NCBI GenBank assembly: GCA_963803295.1
Contig: CAWDMC010000023.1
Coordinates: forward strand, 620,001-684,000
Direction of reading: 5' to 3'
DNA from: CAWDMC01 sp963803295
Lineage (GTDB): Bacteria > Acidobacteriota > Terriglobia > UBA7540
Length of the DNA stretch: 64,000 nucleotides
The notes below the pieces were generated by a model, which was given only the letters and a program-made list of their open reading frames with translations, was not told the DNA's origin and ran no database searches. Below are positions 36,536-45,226 of the stretch, piece by piece. Position 1 is the first letter of the stretch. The number at the start of each line of letters is the position of its first letter. Position numbers and translations under genes: made by a program.

Positions 36536-37972
36536 TCAGGAGGACGCCTCAACTTGATTCGGTCTTTCAATCAGCCGTGCCAGGATCCAATCGCCCGAGC
36601 GGGAGTAGACCACAAAGAAAAACAGGGTGAGCAGAGCCACTCCGATGGCGAGTTTGGGATAGGGATCATTTTCATACAGCGTGGCATTATAGAGCCCGTG
36701 CAGTAGTGCCGCGAAGCCGAGGCCAAGCAGAACAAGGACGGCTCGCTTGCGCTGGAGGCGGGCTCCCAAACCAATGAAGATCCCCAGCAGGGCCGTCCAC
36801 AAGGCATGTAATAGAGGAAGAGAGATGAGGCGGGCCATCTGCTCCACCATGTACACCGCATACAGCACCTGAGGAATTTCGCGGTATCGTTCCCACACGT
36901 TGACAAAGTCGGTGGCGTGCTGCTGGGCGTAGGCGTATGAGTACAGAACCGCTTCTGCCACCCCCAGGGCCAAACCGCTCACCGCGCCCAGAAACGCGCA
37001 ATCCTCAAGACGAGCCGGGTTCCGCTTGCGGATAAAGAGCCAGTAGAGCGGGAGGGCCTTGACGCCTTCTTCGAGGATGCCCGTGCCAAAGACGCATCCG
37101 GCGGCCCTCGTCAGGAAATGAGGCGCACTTTGCACAGCATAAAGCTGGCGGAATACGGGCAGCGACTGGCCGGCGAACACAAGACTGCCGCCGACCAGCG
37201 CCGTAAACGCTGCTACACCCGCAATCCGGGCTGCGCCTGCCTGATGGGGACGCAGCCAAAGATACAGAATGTACCCCGAAATGGCCCCGAAATAGATGCC
37301 CAGGCCCCATATCACGTCGCCGAGAGTCGTGTTTGCAGTGAGAAGCTGCGCAATCAGAATCGGCCACAGTACATACAGGGCAAGACCACGAACGGCGCGA
37401 AGCGACAGGGGCCGTTCCGCGATCCAGATGCGGAAGGGAAAAAGCGTCGAGAACTTCGGAAGTAGAGCGGCCCTCGGAGGCATAGCCGCGGAGCCGGAAG
37501 CCCGCCTAGGATCGCCCGCAGGCTCTTCCTGCGCCTCGCCCATCTGGGCTGCAACCACCGTAGCGATCTGGTCGACAGTGAGGATGTCATGCTTCTGCAT
37601 GTAGGCGTAGATCGAAAGGCTTCGGCTTCCCGGCTGGGCGGATGCTCTCTCAGTCAATGCCCGCGTTGCGGTCTCCTGCGGGATCAATCCAACGCGGACC
37701 GCTGTCTCGCAGAAGCGCAGCGCTTCCTGGTCGGCGGGAGCCCCCGCCGAGGGACACGGAGCCCCTTGATCTTCCGCTACGGCCTTGTAGGTCTTCCACG
37801 CTTCCGTATCGGGCGCGCGCACGCAAGCGAGTTCCTCAGCGTGGGCTGCCCGGACGCGCGCCTGCAACTCCTCCCAGGCCAGCGGACCTGCAACCGCGTC
37901 TCCCAGACAGAGAAACCACTCCGTTTCCTCGTTACTCACTTTTTTCTCGTGGCCCGATCGATCCCTGGCCAA
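36536..37972 (-). CDS. PrsW-family membrane protease with N-terminal GYF-like domain
   Basis: 478 residues. The N-terminal region ETEWFLCLGDAVAGPLAWEE is a GYF_2-like domain; a helical linker follows (about 75-140). About eight membrane helices form the PrsW (peptidase M82-like) core, with the motifs ILEEGVKALPLYW (EExxK), GLALGVAEAVLY, LLHALWTALLG and ALLHGLYNATLY supplying the conserved Glu and His residues. Relatives cleave anti-sigma factors in envelope stress. No sigma/anti-sigma pair is in the window. The start is a TTG (37972) or a GTG about 11 codons later. Confidence 0.85.
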   Translation of the reverse strand: MARDRSGHEKKVSNEETEWFLCLGDAVAGPLAWEELQARVRAAHAEELACVRAPDTEAWKTYKAVAEDQGAPCPSAGAPADQEALRFCETAVRVGLIPQETATRALTERASAQPGSRSLSIYAYMQKHDILTVDQIATVVAAQMGEAQEEPAGDPRRASGSAAMPPRAALLPKFSTLFPFRIWIAERPLSLRAVRGLALYVLWPILIAQLLTANTTLGDVIWGLGIYFGAISGYILYLWLRPHQAGAARIAGVAAFTALVGGSLVFAGQSLPVFRQLYAVQSAPHFLTRAAGCVFGTGILEEGVKALPLYWLFIRKRNPARLEDCAFLGAVSGLALGVAEAVLYSYAYAQQHATDFVNVWERYREIPQVLYAVYMVEQMARLISLPLLHALWTALLGIFIGLGARLQRKRAVLVLLGLGFAALLHGLYNATLYENDPYPKLAIGVALLTLFFFVVYSRSGDWILARLIERPNQVEASS

Positions 37973-38232
37973 TTCTTCTATCTGCCTTTCGGCGTCGGTG
38001 CTAATGGATTCTCTCAGGACGGGTCCGATCGCGCCCTACTACCACGATAAATTGTCGCGATGAATTGTAACGATGAATCGAGGGTTTCTCAAGCAGATCG
38101 GGATGAGAGGACGATTAGACGTATACTTTGTAAAGGGAATCTGAGATGGGTTTAATTTGGGATTTGTTGTCCTCGTCCGAGACACCCGCCCGCAGCCGAC
38201 CAGAGGCTTGGTCACACTTCAGGCGGCAGGAC

Positions 38233-38979
38233 TTAGGGCAAGCCCAGTTCTAAGCTAGCCCTCGACCCTGGCGTGTTCTGTGGCGGCTCTGCCGCGCGCG
38301 GATTCGGGCTTTGTTCGGAGCCAGACCCTTCAGCTGTCAGGATGGCAGGAGAAATCCGGCGGCGCACTTCGGCGCGGAGCGCGGTGGACTGCGCGTCCGT
38401 GAAACGCAACTGCCCAACGACAAGACGAAGCATATCTTCACGGAGCCACCGTTCGCGCATGATTCCAGCCGGTGAGTGGCTGTCCGATCCCAGCAACAAA
38501 TGACCGACCTCGTGGGCGATCGCACCGCCCAGGACCAGGGGAAGGTCCCTGGCGAGAAGGTCTTCCTCGCACAGCAATTGCCGAACTCGGTCGTAAATAA
38601 CGCTCGCCACCGCGTCACCCGTGGCAAACCCCACAGTCTTACGGTTGAAGGCCGTTCGGCCGGTGGTTTGTTTGAGGATTCTTACGATCATGTTTTCCGG
38701 GCTGAGCGGTTTCCGGCAGGTCGCCTGCACCCCGGGCTTCGGCGAATCGGCAAGGCATTCTACCCAGATAATCTCTACTCCTGAAGCGGCGAAAGCCCGG
38801 CCCGCTTCCCGCTGGGCGCCGCCAAGCGTCGCCGCTGAGATGCCGGCGTAGTTGTACACCCGGACGGTGATCTTGGCGGGTTCGCTCGTGAGGATATTCT
38901 CATCTGAAGCCGACGCTGAAGGGGGCCTTGCTGCGACCAACACACTCAACGCTACCAAGATGATGCCGGACTTACTCAT
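38233..38979 (-). CDS. Secreted zincin-like protein
   Basis: 248 residues from the ATG at 38979, with a signal peptide (IILVALSVLVAARPPSASAS). The core contains AHEVGHLLLGSDSHSPAGIM: HExxH supplies two zinc ligands and the catalytic Glu. The spaced His and the following Met resemble the third ligand and Met-turn of metzincins, though the spacing (H at +8 rather than +6) is non-standard. Two cysteines (VECLA, ATCRK) may pair outside the cytoplasm. The tail is Pro/Ser-rich. Probably an exported protease of unknown target. Confidence 0.72.
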   Translation of the reverse strand: MSKSGIILVALSVLVAARPPSASASDENILTSEPAKITVRVYNYAGISAATLGGAQREAGRAFAASGVEIIWVECLADSPKPGVQATCRKPLSPENMIVRILKQTTGRTAFNRKTVGFATGDAVASVIYDRVRQLLCEEDLLARDLPLVLGGAIAHEVGHLLLGSDSHSPAGIMRERWLREDMLRLVVGQLRFTDAQSTALRAEVRRRISPAILTAEGSGSEQSPNPRAAEPPQNTPGSRASLELGLP

Positions 38980-39282
38980 CGCCAAGCTCTTGCCCGATCG
39001 CGCCTTCGCACGATGCCATTACTCCTTAGCACTCGAAGCACCGTTGATTTCGCGGCGGGCTTCGGCGCGCTTAAAGTGGTACTATCGGCCGACGAGGGGC
39101 GTGGCTTTAGCTCGCGAGGATGGGCACGCGAACCATAAGGCCAATCGCTGCTGGGGCAAGACGGAGAATCATCCGCGTCCAGCAGTACGACTTGGCAACT
39201 TGCGCCGCCAGCCGCTTGATGAAAAGATCGAGCGTATTACGGTACTGGGCCGGACCCTGAGGGAGGCCCCCGAGGAGGAAAA

Positions 39283-40200
39283 GTGAATCGACGTGATTTC
39301 GCCAGGCACGTTACGGGAGCCGCGGCTGGAGCGGGTGTGGGTTCGGCCCTGCTCGGAGGAAATCTCGCGGCGGGCATCAGTCCGGCCAAGACGTTATCCA
39401 ACAGCGAGGAAGGAATTCCCTTCAAGTTGTCGGTCATGCTCTGGACCGTCTTCACCAAGTTGCCTTTTGAGGAACGCCTGCAAAGAGTCGCTGAAGCCGG
39501 ATACAAGGCGGTGGAACTTGTTGGCGAGTACAAGAACTGGACCGACGCCGATTTCGACAAATACAACGCCAAGCGGAAGCAACTGGGCATCACCTTCGAT
39601 ACCACCGCAGGATTGCAGCACGGCGTCGGCAATCCGCATGAGCGCGATGCCTTTCTCGCAGACCTCAAGGCTGCGCTCCCCATCATGGAGAGAATCGACT
39701 GCCCGGCTATTATCGTGATGTCGGGTAACAAGGTGCCAGGTATGGACCCTCGCATGCAACATCAGAGCTGCATTGATGGGCTCAAGCGGGCGGCAGAAAT
39801 GGTGGAAGGCAGAAACGTCCAGCTTTTCCTGGAGAACATCGATCCGGAGGAGAATCCACATTACTATCTCACCTCAGTGCGAGAAGGCTTCAGCATCATC
39901 AAAGCTGTAAACCATCCGCGGGTGAAGTTCCTCTATGATTTTTTTCACGAACAGATTTCCGAGGGGAATTTAATCGAGAAGCTGGAGAAGAACATCGACA
40001 GTGTGGGATTGGTGCACATCGCTGACGTGCCCGGCCGTCACGAACCTGGTACCGGTGAGATCAATTACCGTAACATCTATAGGAAGCTTGCAGAACTGAA
40101 ATATGACCGGTATGTGGCGATGGAGTTCCTGCCCACCGGCGATCCTGTGGGAAAACTGCGCAGGGCGCGCGAGGAATGCATGAGCGCTGCTCAACTTTAA
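39283..40200 (+). CDS. Tat-exported hydroxypyruvate isomerase-like protein
   Basis: 305 residues with a twin-arginine leader (MNRRDFARHVTGAAAGAGVG). The mature part is a TIM barrel with the Hyi family residues: LFLENIDP (Glu), VKFLYDFFHEQISEG (Asp/His), HIADVPGRHEPGTGEINY (His, Arg, Glu) and YVAMEFLPTG (Glu). Family enzymes isomerise hydroxypyruvate and tartronate semialdehyde or related sugars. The start is a GTG preceded by GAGGAGG. Export of this enzyme class suggests a periplasmic sugar or sugar-acid substrate. Confidence 0.88.
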   Translation: MNRRDFARHVTGAAAGAGVGSALLGGNLAAGISPAKTLSNSEEGIPFKLSVMLWTVFTKLPFEERLQRVAEAGYKAVELVGEYKNWTDADFDKYNAKRKQLGITFDTTAGLQHGVGNPHERDAFLADLKAALPIMERIDCPAIIVMSGNKVPGMDPRMQHQSCIDGLKRAAEMVEGRNVQLFLENIDPEENPHYYLTSVREGFSIIKAVNHPRVKFLYDFFHEQISEGNLIEKLEKNIDSVGLVHIADVPGRHEPGTGEINYRNIYRKLAELKYDRYVAMEFLPTGDPVGKLRRAREECMSAAQL

Positions 40201-40300
40201 CGGGCAGCTGCCGGACGGGGCCTTCAGAAGCGGTCCGCACGGAACCGGTCGTCGGCATGGCTCAGCGCTCGCTCCTTTCCCAGACCCGGACGGGAAGCGC

Positions 40301-40501
40301 CTAGATTTCTTCTTCTGATAGATCAAAGGGCGATTTTTGACCGTTGATGCCGGCGTCGGCCTCAACTTCGTCGATCTTTCTGCCATCCTTCGTTTTGGGG
40401 ATGACCAAGATTCTCTGGCAGCCGAGGCAGAGCAAGTGTTCTCCGCTCGGGGAACGGGTCAGGCGACCGTAGCCGCAGTACGGGCATTTCCGCACCTTCA
40501 T
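40301..40501 (-). CDS. Small zinc-ribbon protein
   Basis: 66 residues. Two cysteine pairs, CPYCG near residue 6 and CLGC near 26, form a probable zinc ribbon separated by RSPSGEHLL. The remainder is acidic and charged (DEVEADAGING, DLSEEEI). Similar short zinc-ribbon proteins are common and unassigned. It is convergent with the Hyi-like gene. Confidence 0.65.
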   Translation of the reverse strand: MKVRKCPYCGYGRLTRSPSGEHLLCLGCQRILVIPKTKDGRKIDEVEADAGINGQKSPFDLSEEEI

Positions 40502-41378
40502 AGCGTGGTCACTGTAACACGGAACCTGAGGTCCGGCCTATGCTCGACGAGGCTATTAACTAATCAATGAGGACATTTCAGTTAATGCTGACCCCGAACC
40601 GCAGCTCACACCTATTTGACGACTTTGGGCGACAATGCGTTACGGAATTTTGTCTGTGGCGCCTTGGGGGGCCCGCCTTCCCTGGGTGTAAGCCTTCTTT
40701 TGCCCTGTTCTGGCGCATCTTACGAAATAGGCTAGTGGAGAAGCGGGGGCGTACGTACTGCGATAGGGGATTAGCTTGGCTATCGCGGCTGGGTTTTCTC
40801 TAAGACCTCCTCAAGGAGTGCGCGGGCGCTATTTTTTTTTGATTTGTGCAGCTCTTGAAACTTGGTCCATTCAAGGTTTGCTTGGGCCAGAAGGCCCAGT
40901 TTTCGACACCGTCGCCAACCGATAATGAACCGACTCGTTCCGGGTGTCGGAGTGCTCGGCATCGAAATAAGTCAGAGCTGCCTTCGGCTGATCTTGCGCG
41001 AGTAATACTTTGCCGAGCCCTAGCCAGGTATAACGCCACTGGTCCAGGGCTGCCTTCCGGCGCGCTGCCTCTGTCTCCTAGGCTCTTGCTCCCTTTCCCG
41101 GCGGCAAGCTCACCCTATTTGTTCACCGCGAGTTCGTTCACGATTCGAAAACCTGGGGGAAGTCAAACGCGGTCGCTTGTTGCCGGTCCACCGGCCCTTT
41201 CGGGTCGCCGAGCTGGCTAGCGTAGACGACTGCAGCCCGAGATTTAACGTAAGGTTGGGCCCTATTTTCCAGGTTCTCCGAAATACCCATTGTAAATCTC
41301 AGCCTCCAACGCGCCTCGCGAGGTAGGTGGGACCTACCCGCTGACAGGTTGGGTATCGAGAAGCCGCATGGGCGAGCC
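40502..41378. other. Gene-poor stretch of about 880 bases with a TPR-gene remnant
   Basis: No intact gene. Frames in 40567-40803 are not protein-like. The only recognisable content is a fragment of a TPR-type protein at about 40780-41070 on the minus strand, described separately. The segment 41071-41378 holds stops in all frames and no motif. It separates the zinc-ribbon gene from the nucleotidyltransferase/HprK-like cluster. Confidence 0.5.
40780..41070 (-). pseudogene. Remnant of a TPR-repeat gene
   Basis: Reading leftwards, AALDQWRYTWLGLGKVLLAQ, DQPKAALTYFDAEH and VHYRLATVSK look like tetratricopeptide helices. The chain changes frame near 40925 and continues as LGLLAQANLEWTKFQELHK and ARALLEEVLEKTQPR to a stop at 40780. 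Upstream of about 41070 no start codon or coherent frame is found. It is therefore a 5'-truncated, frameshifted fragment of a periplasmic or cytoplasmic TPR protein. Confidence 0.5.
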
Positions 41379-42662
41379 TCAGCGGCGACCTTGTTGAAGG
41401 CGACGTAAGTTTGACTTCCAGCGAGGAAGTTCCCAGGCATAGCTTAGCATTGCGTTCAGATGAAACTTCAGACGGGACAAGACGTAATACGCCTCATCCC
41501 GAGTCGCCAGCCAATGCGACGCAAGGGTTGGGCTGCCAGACTCAACCACCTGGGCCGGGCGGTGGACAGGGAATAACCGGCTCCACATCACCTTTCTCCA
41601 CGTCTCCGGGTCTTCGACGAATTCGCGGTGTACCAGAAGGCTGAGCTTATTGCCGGGATGGCGGGCAAGCGCCCAGTTTCTACCGTGACGCTCCACCCAA
41701 AGCGAGAGAGGCGCCGACAGGCCCTCAGTTGTCCAGGCCCCAACCTCAGGTGGAATCGGCGCCTTGAAGAGTAATGCGGCCATCGAGAAGACCAGGCCCA
41801 TGACTTGAGCCAAGGTCTTATGAGCGTCGACTCGCCGTCGCAGCTGCTCCCACAACGCTGCGTCGGAACGCCGCCGGGCGATGAAATGCGCGATTTCCAG
41901 AAAGCAGGATGGCTTGCACCAGAAATTCAGAATGTGCTGAAAAGCGTGAATCGCTTCAAAAATCAAGGTGTCATCGTCCGCCAGCACCGGAAAGCTCAGG
42001 CCCTCCCAATTCGTCAGGCGCCTTCGCTCCAGGACGCCTGTAGGCACCTCCAAGTCGACCATCTCGCGATTAGACTCCCACAGGCCAAGGTGTAACTCCA
42101 CGGGGCGAGAAATCGCCATGCTGTAGAAACCCTCGTCGGGCGAGGGCAGGCTCAGTGCCTGAGCGGAAAAGATAGATTCCCCCTGCTTCTCAAACCCTGG
42201 GCTCTTCACCTTTTGGGAATAACCGGACGAGCGCAGAGTTCGCTGGGCACTCTCCAGCGACTCGGGAGGAACCAGATAGTCGTAGTCGTATTGGTTGCGC
42301 AGAGCCGCATCGGGGCAATAATCGGGGACCAGGGCAAAACCCTTGAGGACCGCATACTCCACCCCTGTCGCCTCGAAGCGACGATTAAGGGCGGCAAACT
42401 CTTCCTTCATTTCCGTGAGGCGCCGCTGGTTGCTGGCAAGGTTGCGCTGGAGGCGGGCCCGAATCTGGGCGGGCAGCACAGACGGTGAACCCGAATGTTC
42501 GGTCCGTCGGAGGAGGTACAGAGCGAGCCCGCTGTCATCGAGCCAGGGAAGCGTACGATCCCAATCACGCCGACCGAAGGTCTTCAGGTGTTCGAGATCG
42601 TCTTCGCACGAGCTGGTCAGGCGAAGCGAGGCGACAATGCATTGGGCCAGCGCGCGGTTCAT
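41379..42662 (-). CDS. Nucleotidyltransferase family protein (NTP_transf_5 type)
   Basis: 427 residues from the ATG at 42662, which overlaps the HprK-like stop (ATGA), so the pair is coupled. The N-terminal third contains FEATGVEYAVLKGFALVPDY and RNQYDYDYLVPPESLESAQR, the pattern of the PF14907-type nucleotidyltransferase-like fold (LKG..., then D.D residues). A helical C-terminus follows. Such proteins are frequently neighbours of HprK-like kinases in polysaccharide and peptide-modification loci; their reaction is unproven. Confidence 0.82.
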   Translation of the reverse strand: MNRALAQCIVASLRLTSSCEDDLEHLKTFGRRDWDRTLPWLDDSGLALYLLRRTEHSGSPSVLPAQIRARLQRNLASNQRRLTEMKEEFAALNRRFEATGVEYAVLKGFALVPDYCPDAALRNQYDYDYLVPPESLESAQRTLRSSGYSQKVKSPGFEKQGESIFSAQALSLPSPDEGFYSMAISRPVELHLGLWESNREMVDLEVPTGVLERRRLTNWEGLSFPVLADDDTLIFEAIHAFQHILNFWCKPSCFLEIAHFIARRRSDAALWEQLRRRVDAHKTLAQVMGLVFSMAALLFKAPIPPEVGAWTTEGLSAPLSLWVERHGRNWALARHPGNKLSLLVHREFVEDPETWRKVMWSRLFPVHRPAQVVESGSPTLASHWLATRDEAYYVLSRLKFHLNAMLSYAWELPRWKSNLRRLQQGRR

Positions 42663-44215
42663 CGGGTTCCATTGATCGCGCCTGCCGTCCACGCAACGAG
42701 CCGGGCGAGAAAGAGTTTCTGGAATCGCGGGGAGTCGTTCATCAGATCCAATGCCACGAATCCGACCGCGAGGCGCGCCTCCGCGTCAGCGGCAAAGAAA
42801 GTGTGTTCTCCTAGGTTCTCCAGATGCAAGCCGTCAGCGGAGAGACTGGTAGGTCTCGACCACGGTAAGGGTTGCTTTGACTCAGTATCAATGACCAGTC
42901 TCCACAGAAAGTCTCTGTTGCTCGGGTGCGTAGGGGCAGCGTGGCCGAGCGCATCCTTCGCCTGGTGCAGAATGGCAGGACTGTCAGTCTCAAGCCGGAC
43001 GGCACCGCCGGCGACATGGAAGTCCGCCACTAGAGGAGTGGGAGTAAAACGGCGGATGATATCCGGTCCGGTTCGCACGGGTTGGCCTGCGCTCAGGCTG
43101 GGCGTGCCGGCCTGATGACCGGTGTCGGCGTTCCGAGACCGCTCAGCGGCGGCTCCGGACTCCCGGCAGAATCGAGCCACCACCTGCGCAAGCTCCCTGG
43201 GGGCTTCGCCGTGGCGGAGGAGCCAGCATTCGCGTCCCGCAAGATCCAGAACTATCTCTGACTGCGCTTCCCGCACCCCCGCCAGCTCCGGAGGCAGCTC
43301 TTCCAGGTCCAACTCCAGGCGTGCGGCTGCCTCTCGCGGCGCGATCTGCTCAAAGCCATATCCGGGATTCTCCCCGCGTTCGAGAAAAATCAACCAGCGA
43401 GGTTCGCAGGCAAGAGACCGCCGGACGCCAAAAACCAATTCCGGGTTAACTTCATAGGCCAGTTCACCGTTTAGTGAGACTTCCGGCTCGAGGCTTCCAA
43501 GTTCAGGGAAGTACTTCACCGCATCCGGGAGCACCTTGACCGGACTGACGATTCCCCAGGCGCACAGCCGGCTATCAGGCCGTGAGAAATAGGTCCAGTC
43601 GTCCGACATCAACGAGAAGCCGCTCTGCGCCAGAGCGAGGCAGAGAGTCGACTTCCCGGAGCCAGAACCTCCGGCGAGCAGAAGCCCGCTTCCCTCTCGC
43701 TCCGTGCAGGCGCAGTGGAGCGCCGTAAGGCCCAGCGCCTCACTCACAAGTCCCAGCGTGGAGGGGAAGATGACGCGCTGCCAATACTCTGCATCTCTCG
43801 CCATAGCTGGACAGAAACGACCGACGATATGCCGCCTACGCAGGTCAATGAGCAGTGAGTCGCCGGTATTAAAGGCCGCATACACCAGATGGGACAGACC
43901 TCGAAAGTAGGCTTCCGGCCTCGGGGATTGACTTCGGGCCGCAGCGTCCACCCAAAGGCGCATGGTGAGATCAGCGGCGGGTTGGGGCTCAATCACCTCC
44001 CCAAAACTGCAGCGCGCGGCGGCAAGGATGGATTCAGAGTTAGTCGACACGGCACAGCGCGCGCCCGCGACACGGTGCCACTGGCACAGATGTGTATCAA
44101 CATGCCCGCTTGATGCATTCCGACGATCTAGGGTCCGCACCTGGACTGCTCCTGCCCAAGAAGGCAAATTCGGCCTCGCAGGGCTTCTTAGCCCTATCGT
44201 CCGGCTCCCCAACAT
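42659..44215 (-). CDS. HprK-like serine kinase with duplicated flanking module
   Basis: 518 residues. A central P-loop kinase (about 175-360) has LLLAGGSGSGKSTLCLALAQ, LMSDDWTYF and a downstream GENPGYGFEQI, as in HPr kinase-related proteins. The N-terminal module (about 50-170, with STNSESILAAARCSFGE) is echoed at the C-terminus (about 400-518, with LETDSPAILHQAKDALG and GFVALDLMNDSPRFQKLFLA). Module-kinase-module looks like an internal duplication in which the second kinase was lost. HprK-related kinases of this sort occur in surface-polysaccharide and peptide-modification clusters. The start is uncertain. Confidence 0.8.
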   Translation of the reverse strand: MLGSRTIGLRSPARPNLPSWAGAVQVRTLDRRNASSGHVDTHLCQWHRVAGARCAVSTNSESILAAARCSFGEVIEPQPAADLTMRLWVDAAARSQSPRPEAYFRGLSHLVYAAFNTGDSLLIDLRRRHIVGRFCPAMARDAEYWQRVIFPSTLGLVSEALGLTALHCACTEREGSGLLLAGGSGSGKSTLCLALAQSGFSLMSDDWTYFSRPDSRLCAWGIVSPVKVLPDAVKYFPELGSLEPEVSLNGELAYEVNPELVFGVRRSLACEPRWLIFLERGENPGYGFEQIAPREAAARLELDLEELPPELAGVREAQSEIVLDLAGRECWLLRHGEAPRELAQVVARFCRESGAAAERSRNADTGHQAGTPSLSAGQPVRTGPDIIRRFTPTPLVADFHVAGGAVRLETDSPAILHQAKDALGHAAPTHPSNRDFLWRLVIDTESKQPLPWSRPTSLSADGLHLENLGEHTFFAADAEARLAVGFVALDLMNDSPRFQKLFLARLVAWTAGAINGTR

Positions 44216-44410
44216 GCCGAGTTCCGCCCAGTCAAAGGCGCAATGGTGGCTTACTTAGTGGGTCGAGGGCGGCAATCTTCTCTTCGGCAGCTGACTAGGG
44301 AAAAGCGGGTTACCGCCTCGGTTGGGGCCTTTCCCAGTGGGCAGTGCCTCCCCTTTCACCCATTTATACCACTTTCGACCCGCTTGAGCGACCCACCTAC
44401 GGTAAGACTC

Positions 44411-45224
44411 TTAAGGGTATCGACGAAAAACGAAAAAGAGAAACTGCCCGAAACTGCGGAAAGGCCAGCTCTTCCAAAATCGGTGTTCAGAACGTTCGAC
44501 GAAAGACCGCGGCGACGACCAATTGTGAACGGTGTCATTGAAAATGAACCCGCCCACACCGGCCCGGGCCGTAGTGACGAAGTAAGGAGCTGCAGCGGAA
44601 ATGAGGCTCCTCGAAAAATAGCGATAGGTTATGGGCCTGTTCTCCCCCCCCAGAATCATTCCCTTGCCCCAAAGACCGAGCCCACGCGCGCCACCACCAC
44701 TTGTGGAGCGTGTCTTGCCAGAATAAGGGGTTCAGAACGCTGGCCATCACGTGCCCGTGGGGAACGAGCTTGCCTGCCAGACCCTTGAAAAGCTCCGGCA
44801 GACCGGAAATCACCGACAGGACCGCAAAGTTGGAAACGATGGCCTCGGGCCTGGGAGAGAAATCCCTTTTCAGGAAGGCGTCGTACTCAGCGTAATAGGG
44901 TATGATCTCGTTTCGGGCGATCTGTGTCGCACACTTGACCCGCAACCGCTCGATCATTTTGGCGGAATTGTCGTAGGCAATTACGCGATAGCCCTGTTCA
45001 ACGTACCAGAGGGCATCGGTGCCGGTTCCACATCCAAAGTCTAACAGAAGGCTCCCTGGAACCGCCGTCTCCAAAACGAGGGACCGAAATGCAGCCCGAA
45101 CCCAGATGTCCGGCGGGACAAATGACGTCAGCTCATCGTACTCTGACGCCACGGAGTCAAAATCGCAGTTGTGGCCGTCTTGGCCAGCTCCTTTCATAGG
45201 CATAAAATACCGCTCCCGGAGCAA
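44411..45224 (-). CDS. SAM-dependent methyltransferase (frameshift in an 8-G run)
   Basis: Motif I is LLLDFGCGTGTDALWYVEQG near residues 58-77, followed by VIAYDNSAKMIERL and IVSNFAVLSVISGL. In the first frame the chain ends at 44535. At 44645-44652 lies a run of eight G on this strand. With seven G the chain continues GENRPITYRYFSRSLISAA and FVTTARAGVGGFIFND to a stop at 44411, a natural C-terminus of about 270 residues. So the gene is probably full-length and split by a homopolymer error. It is divergent from the GT4 at 45227, with starts two bases apart. Confidence 0.75.
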
Positions 45225-45226
45225 AG

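Noticed and set aside
40567..40803. 78-codon plus-strand frame in the gene-poor stretch
   Set aside because: No ribosome-binding site, no domain pattern, irregular composition.
44243..44788. 181-codon plus-strand frame
   Set aside because: It overlaps the antisense of the repaired methyltransferase and has no protein-like pattern.
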